Of a stretch of DNA of 64,000 nucleotides, positions 59,481-64,000 are shown one piece after another (position 1 is the stretch's first letter; each line of letters starts with the position of its first letter). The notes under the pieces were generated by a model. The model was not told the DNA's origin. It worked only from the letters and a program-made list of their open reading frames with translations, and ran no database searches. A program made the translations under genes and the position numbers. The DNA is from Isochrysis galbana (lineage: Eukaryota > Haptophyta > Isochrysidales > Isochrysidaceae), in NCBI GenBank assembly GCA_018136815.1, contig CM030934.1, forward strand, positions 1,874,695-1,938,694, read 5' to 3'.

Positions 59481-60121
59481 TTTTTTTCGGGAGAAAGTTC
59501 CCAATACACCCAACTAGCACATATCCGGGGCCCATTAGGACCCGGACCCCCCCCTTGGGCCCCCACAACAAAACGTAATCGAAAACAGACAAAAGACGCT
59601 AAAATCGCAAAAGCTTGAAAAGCTCAACTTCGAACCGATGCCGGGCGCGCTACGTGCCCGTTTTCGACGATCCATCCGGATGGGGGACCGCTCCCGGGCG
59701 GTGGGCGGTGCTCTTGTACAAGGAGAACCGCCTGTGTCTGGGAATACGGTTGGCGGGGGGAATGGGTGAGTCACACGCTGTACGCTATTCGCTGCTCTGC
59801 CACCTTCACCGCCCTGCAGAAGGTGGCCGTGCAGCCAGGCGCGCGTGCAAACACTCACCACTCCTGTCCAGCTACCTGGTGGGAGGCAGCGACCGCTTCG
59901 GCCGCCTGCGCCTCGCCCACCTCGCAGGCGCGCCTTGGCCGTCAACTCTTGGCAGGCGGCGCGCGACAAGCAGCGGCGCCACTAAGGCACTGGGCGCTGC
60001 TGTATCCCCGAGGCAGGCGCCACCCCCAAAGCCATGTGGCCTGCGGGGCAGCGGGGCAGCCAACTGGATCAGCTCGAACTCCGCCAAGCCCTCGATGGCC
60101 TCTGGGAGCTGCTTGGCGGGA
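59481..60121. other. Region upstream of the exostosin gene
   Basis: The exostosin frame is open upstream to 59766 and another + frame spans 59615-60568, but neither adds a recognisable domain, and both run through the GA tract. I see no separate gene. Confidence 0.35.
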
Positions 60122-60235
60122 GAGGAACGTAGAGAGGGAGAGAGGGAGAGGGAGAAGGGGGGGGGGGGGAGAGAGAGGGAGACAGAGAGAGAGAGAGAGA
60201 AAGAGAAAGAGAGAGAGAGAGAGGAGGGACGGAAT
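60122..60235 (+). repeat. GA-rich polypurine microsatellite upstream of the exostosin gene
   Basis: GA and GGGA repeats with a short G run end about 38 bp before the chosen ATG at 60273, matching the tracts before WDR24 and IFT54. Confidence 0.85.
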
Positions 60236-60272
60236 CGAGGGGAGAGGCGGTGCGCGCTTGTGGGAGGCGCGT

Positions 60273-63023
60273 ATGTCTCTCCTTCTCCTTTTCTCTTGCT
60301 TGGGCACGTGCCTTGGGTGCCTTGCGCTGCTGTGCGGGACGGAAGAGCGCGCTACCTGCCGCAGCTCACTCGCGCTCCTCAGCCTGCTGCAGCTACTGGT
60401 TGCCGCAGGAGCGCTTGCGGCGGCGCTTTGGTCGGAACCGACCTTTCGCCGCCTTCCGCCGCTCCTCGCGGAAGAGGAGGGGATCGTCTCGCTCGAGGGG
60501 GGTGTGGCCAGCTGGAGAGGTTCGAGAAACGCTGCGACAGCGATCGCGTCCATCCGACAAGGCTCTAGGGAGGTCACGGCGATACCTCGTGACGAGGGCG
60601 ACGGTCGTAGGGGAAGCGCGAGGCGCAGAAGGGTGCGGAGGCTTCCAGGGCTCCTCGCTCGGAAGGGCAGCGTCGATTGGCCGCACACTCGAGCGGACGG
60701 TCGCGGAGCGGGAGCACTATTGCGAGACGGTGCTCTCCCGTCGCCGGATCAGAGGGGCAGGCGCTCGAGGTGCAGCAGGCACGGAGTGTACCACGAGCGA
60801 CTTCACGAGTGCCGCTGCACAGCAGGCTGGGCGGGCCGCTGGTGCGAGGTGCGTGACGCTCGCCCTTGCAACCTCGCGGCCGATGGGAGTATCCTTCATC
60901 ATGTGTCGCTGTGTGCAGGCGACTGCGACGAGGACCGCGGGCTTTGCTATTGCGCTGGCCTTGCGAGCAGTCGTCAAAGACCGCTTCCATTCCAGTGTGC
61001 TCCCGCTGTCCACTGGCGCACACGCTTGCCGGACGGGCGGCCGGGCATGCCGGTGCGCACACCAAGTGGGGGCTGGGTAATGGCGAATGTGTACTTTGAG
61101 GAAGCGCGTGAACACCCGAATTTGGGCTGGTACGCTCCGGATAAGCTGCCGTTCGAACACCTCTACGGTCCGGTGCCCGGCAACCCGTCCTCTCCTGCCG
61201 CCAAATTGCGGCCACCGTCGGGTTTGCCGTTCTGCTCCGCCAACTTGACACGCCGGCAAGATGCTGCCGGCTGCCAACATGGCGGCTGTCCAGTAGGCCG
61301 AGTCGGCCACCTGTGCGAGGAGGTTGGGACAAGCTTTTGTCTACGCGACTGCGTAGGCCACGGCCAGTGCGACGCTGGATTCTGCTGGTGTGCCCCTGGC
61401 TGGTACGGCATCGACTGCTCCGAGCGTGCGGACGGGGACGCTCCGCTCCTACAGCAACAGCAACGACTCGTGAGCCCAGCTGCGGCTTCCGGGCTACGCA
61501 TCTACGTGTACGACATGCCGTCCGAGTTTACAACTCGTCTCCTGCAGTGGCGCGGAAGCCATCCCACCGGCCTCTCGCGCACCATCGATCCGCAGACCGG
61601 CGAGTCGCAACACACTGCAGGATCGCTTTACGCAGCCGAGCTGGCATTGCATGAGTGGCTCTTAGATTCTCCGCTTCGAACGAAAGACCCCTCCGCAGCT
61701 CACCTCTTCTACGTGCCCATCTATTTGGCATCGCTTTTTATGCACCCGATCGTTAAGTTCGCCGACCAGCCCTACTACGGACGCGACGGTAAGGTGGCCG
61801 CCGAGGGTGGGGGCTTCCGGGAGCCACGCGACCGCTCGCAGCAGGGCACGTTGCTCATGCTACGGGCGCTGCGGTATATCCAGTACACTTACCCATTCTG
61901 GAATGCGTCCGCGGGGCGCGACCATATTTGGCTGATGTTGCACGACGAGGGCCCATGTTTCTGCCCCAAGGCGATCCGCAACTCGATTCTACTCACCCAC
62001 TATGGGTACTACGCCACCACTCCCAAGGCGTGGGGCACCTTTGGCGATGACTTATTCCTCCGCCACCACGACTTTTACCGGCGCTACCTAGGGCAAGACC
62101 CAAGGAGCCCCGGCGTGTGCTTCCAGCGCAAGAAAGATTTGGTGATTCCTCCGTGGAAGACACCCTCCTTTTGGCAGCGCGCGCTTTTGAACTCGCCGCC
62201 GCCTGCTGCAGCTCGGAAGGGGCTGGTGTTCTTCGCTGGGGATCTCGGATTTAACCGGATCGCCGGCTACTCTCACGACCTGCGCCAGCTTGTCTTTGCG
62301 CTCTTCTGCAACCCGCAAACCACGAAACGTCGGGACTGCACTCCTGTTGCATATGATCGCTCATGCGACTGCGAGTGTCGCAAAGACATGCCCCAGAACT
62401 GCTCCCGATGGCGGCCGGGCGTGACAATCCAGCTCCACTCGCGACGCTACGACAAGGAGCTCAACGAGCACGTTTTCTGCCTGGCCTTCCCCGGCGACGG
62501 CTGGTCGTCACGGGTCTTGGACGGTATCATCCACGGCTGTATCCCAGTCATTGTACAAGATGACTCGGAAATGTTCCTTGAGGGCGCCTTCGCCGACGCC
62601 GGCCTAGGTGTGCCGCACCAGCGGCACATTCAATCCGATGCCAGCTACCCCACGGAACTGAGCGCGCCTTCGCCCTCCCAAAACTCTGAACCTCCTGCAG
62701 GTCTCGACTATCCCGACTTTTCAGTGCGGATACGCGAAGCGGAGTTACCACGTATGGCTGAGATTCTTATGGCCATACCGGCCTCTCGTGTGGCCCAGCT
62801 CCAAAGGGCGGGATTGCGCGTGCGTGACTTTTTCGTCTATAAGGACATGTACAACCCGAATCAGGCCGACCGGCAAGCGCTGCTAGCTAGCGGTGTTCCA
62901 GGCCACGATGCATTCGTTTTAATAATCGCTGCGCTCGAATCACGCGCGCTCAAACTCAGGTGGACGTCGTCAAGTAGGCAACCATCCCAAGATTTTGCAC
63001 GCCTGAAGATTCATCTTAGATAG
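60273..63023 (+). CDS. Exostosin-family (GT47) glycosyltransferase with EGF-like repeats
   Basis: GT47 enzymes are Golgi type II membrane proteins that add sugars to glycosaminoglycan-like or cell-wall glycans; the sugar here cannot be predicted. With the ATG at 60273 the protein has 916 residues. Residues 2-21 and 30-50 are hydrophobic (MSLLLLFSCLGTCLGCLALL...), a signal anchor. EGF-like modules lie at about 165-200 (CRCTAGWAGRWCE) and 355-385 (CDAGFCWCAPGWYGIDC). The exostosin domain spans about 408-866, starting RIYVYDMPSEFTTRLL and including HLFYVPIYLASLF, a catalytic-region HIWLMLHDEGPC, and the hallmark FCLAFPGDGWSSRVLDGI / GCIPVIVQDDSEMF. The frame is open further upstream to 59766, but that part crosses the GA tract, so I prefer 60273. 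No intron is evident. EGF-GT47 combinations are common in algae. Confidence 0.93.
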   Translation: MSLLLLFSCLGTCLGCLALLCGTEERATCRSSLALLSLLQLLVAAGALAAALWSEPTFRRLPPLLAEEEGIVSLEGGVASWRGSRNAATAIASIRQGSREVTAIPRDEGDGRRGSARRRRVRRLPGLLARKGSVDWPHTRADGRGAGALLRDGALPSPDQRGRRSRCSRHGVYHERLHECRCTAGWAGRWCEVRDARPCNLAADGSILHHVSLCAGDCDEDRGLCYCAGLASSRQRPLPFQCAPAVHWRTRLPDGRPGMPVRTPSGGWVMANVYFEEAREHPNLGWYAPDKLPFEHLYGPVPGNPSSPAAKLRPPSGLPFCSANLTRRQDAAGCQHGGCPVGRVGHLCEEVGTSFCLRDCVGHGQCDAGFCWCAPGWYGIDCSERADGDAPLLQQQQRLVSPAAASGLRIYVYDMPSEFTTRLLQWRGSHPTGLSRTIDPQTGESQHTAGSLYAAELALHEWLLDSPLRTKDPSAAHLFYVPIYLASLFMHPIVKFADQPYYGRDGKVAAEGGGFREPRDRSQQGTLLMLRALRYIQYTYPFWNASAGRDHIWLMLHDEGPCFCPKAIRNSILLTHYGYYATTPKAWGTFGDDLFLRHHDFYRRYLGQDPRSPGVCFQRKKDLVIPPWKTPSFWQRALLNSPPPAAARKGLVFFAGDLGFNRIAGYSHDLRQLVFALFCNPQTTKRRDCTPVAYDRSCDCECRKDMPQNCSRWRPGVTIQLHSRRYDKELNEHVFCLAFPGDGWSSRVLDGIIHGCIPVIVQDDSEMFLEGAFADAGLGVPHQRHIQSDASYPTELSAPSPSQNSEPPAGLDYPDFSVRIREAELPRMAEILMAIPASRVAQLQRAGLRVRDFFVYKDMYNPNQADRQALLASGVPGHDAFVLIIAALESRALKLRWTSSSRQPSQDFARLKIHLR

Positions 63024-64000
63024 GCCCGCTTAATACATGGACTGCAACCACATTTCTTATCTGCTCCTTGAGCCCGCTTAGCAAGGCGCTGGGCACAGCT
63101 CATGTCTCTGCTGATCGTTGGGCTCTTGCGTGCGGTACATCCTCTAACCACGCGCCCTCCGGGTGGATGGATACTTCAACCCGTATTGAACAGACCTAAC
63201 CATCCCCCTACCGATTCATTCATCGGAGATCGATGTAGCTAGCGAGATAGTGCATGGTGGTAGTCACGGAAAATAGAGTAAAAAGGTAAACCCATGATAA
63301 AGCATGTAATCAATTATAATTGTCATTGTTAGCTTTGCTTTATACTATGTTGACGTGTGCTACGTGCTACGTAAAAAAACTATACAATATTCTCACCGCG
63401 CGCGAGCTCTGGAATCGCCATCTATCTCCGAGTGGACTAGTTCTATCAGCAAATGCGGTGGACATGCCGTTCTCAAAGAGCCCATTGATCGCTGTAGCTG
63501 TAGTGCACGTGCTCACAAGGGCTCGAGGGAAGAAGATTCTCGTGAAGCGCGGCGCCGAGCGGCTCCGCAGCTCCTTCCGACATTTGGTATGAACATGAAG
63601 GGATGGGACCAAATGAACGCTTCTCGCTTGGGGGGGGCAGAGGTAGGGAGGGACATTGGATGGTTGGATGGAGAGCAATGGCAATGGGCTGCTGGCCGCG
63701 GTGGGCCTGGGCGAACGAGAAAGGCGAGCCTGTTAGGGAGGGAGTGGGTCAGCTAAGCATTCTGGCCCTGGCATGCATAGGGCATGGCAGATGGAAAGGT
63801 GGAAGGGGGTGGGTGGTTCCTCCCCCACAGCACACAACAACGGGGAGGAGTGGAGAGGGAGAGGGGGGGGGCTCTTTTCTCTCGTGCCCCCCCATGGCGC
63901 ATGGGTGAAACAAGCATGAACTTAGTTGAACATCTGAGATAAAGAATGTGGGAATGTTGTACAGGTTGAAATCGCAATTCATCTTCTATTCTGTACCGAA
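63024..64000. other. Region downstream of the exostosin gene
   Basis: No gene seen. 63600-63925 looks like another member of the hairpin family: G-rich on +, with GTGCCCCCCCATGGCGCATG near 63883 and GAACTTAGTTGAAC near 63917, but the hairpin is degenerate. Confidence 0.35.

Overview
The window is nuclear DNA from a flagellated, GC-rich single-celled eukaryote, most likely an alga. An intraflagellar-transport gene (IFT54) implies a cilium. Genes are intron-poor, and one open frame runs about 8.5 kb. Intergenic space is packed with purine/pyrimidine microsatellites and transposon debris. A haptophyte-like or similar alga would fit, but that is a guess from style, not from a marker gene.

Host genes, left to right: WDR24-like GATOR2/SEA subunit (2094-6074, +, interrupted in the middle); IFT54/TRAF3IP1 (10112-11437, +); a giant phosphoinositide phospholipase C with an added multi-pass membrane region (15848-24343, -); an FkbM-type methyltransferase of very different base composition, probably truncated (26059-26889, +); a thiopurine-methyltransferase-like protein with one readable-through 147-nt intron (29971-31005, -); a small membrane-protein exon (53881-54131, +); a mitochondrial-type lipoate-protein ligase/lipoyltransferase (56558-57439, -); and an EGF-exostosin (GT47) glycosyltransferase (60273-63023, +). 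They act in separate processes (nutrient signalling, cilium assembly, lipid signalling, methylation, lipoylation, glycan synthesis) and form no operon-like unit. Most have a polypurine or polypyrimidine tract just upstream of the start codon.

The mobile-element landscape dominates 31.6-53.1 kb. A 2.05-kb element with terminal inverted repeats and a 7-bp target duplication (31617-33667) is followed 21 bp later by a complete Ty3/gypsy chromovirus (33689-51099) with near-identical 1.4-kb LTRs and a perfect 5-bp target duplication. Between gag and protease the chromovirus carries an extra open frame ending in a phage-type cytosine-methyltransferase-like domain. Its pol ends with integrase and a chromodomain, so one element may combine a chromatin reader with a DNA-modifying enzyme. 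Its gag start codon lies inside the LTR. A 100-N gap inside it is flanked by about 3.5 kb of near-identical sequence, which looks like two unmerged overlapping contigs; the true element is then about 13.8 kb.

Elsewhere there are remnants of related LTR elements (6913, 8685, 14120, 55.6 kb), a truncated LINE reverse transcriptase (12322-13290), a rearranged gag/methyltransferase remnant (27905-29002), and a dispersed family whose ends carry short hairpins with changing sequence but conserved pairing.
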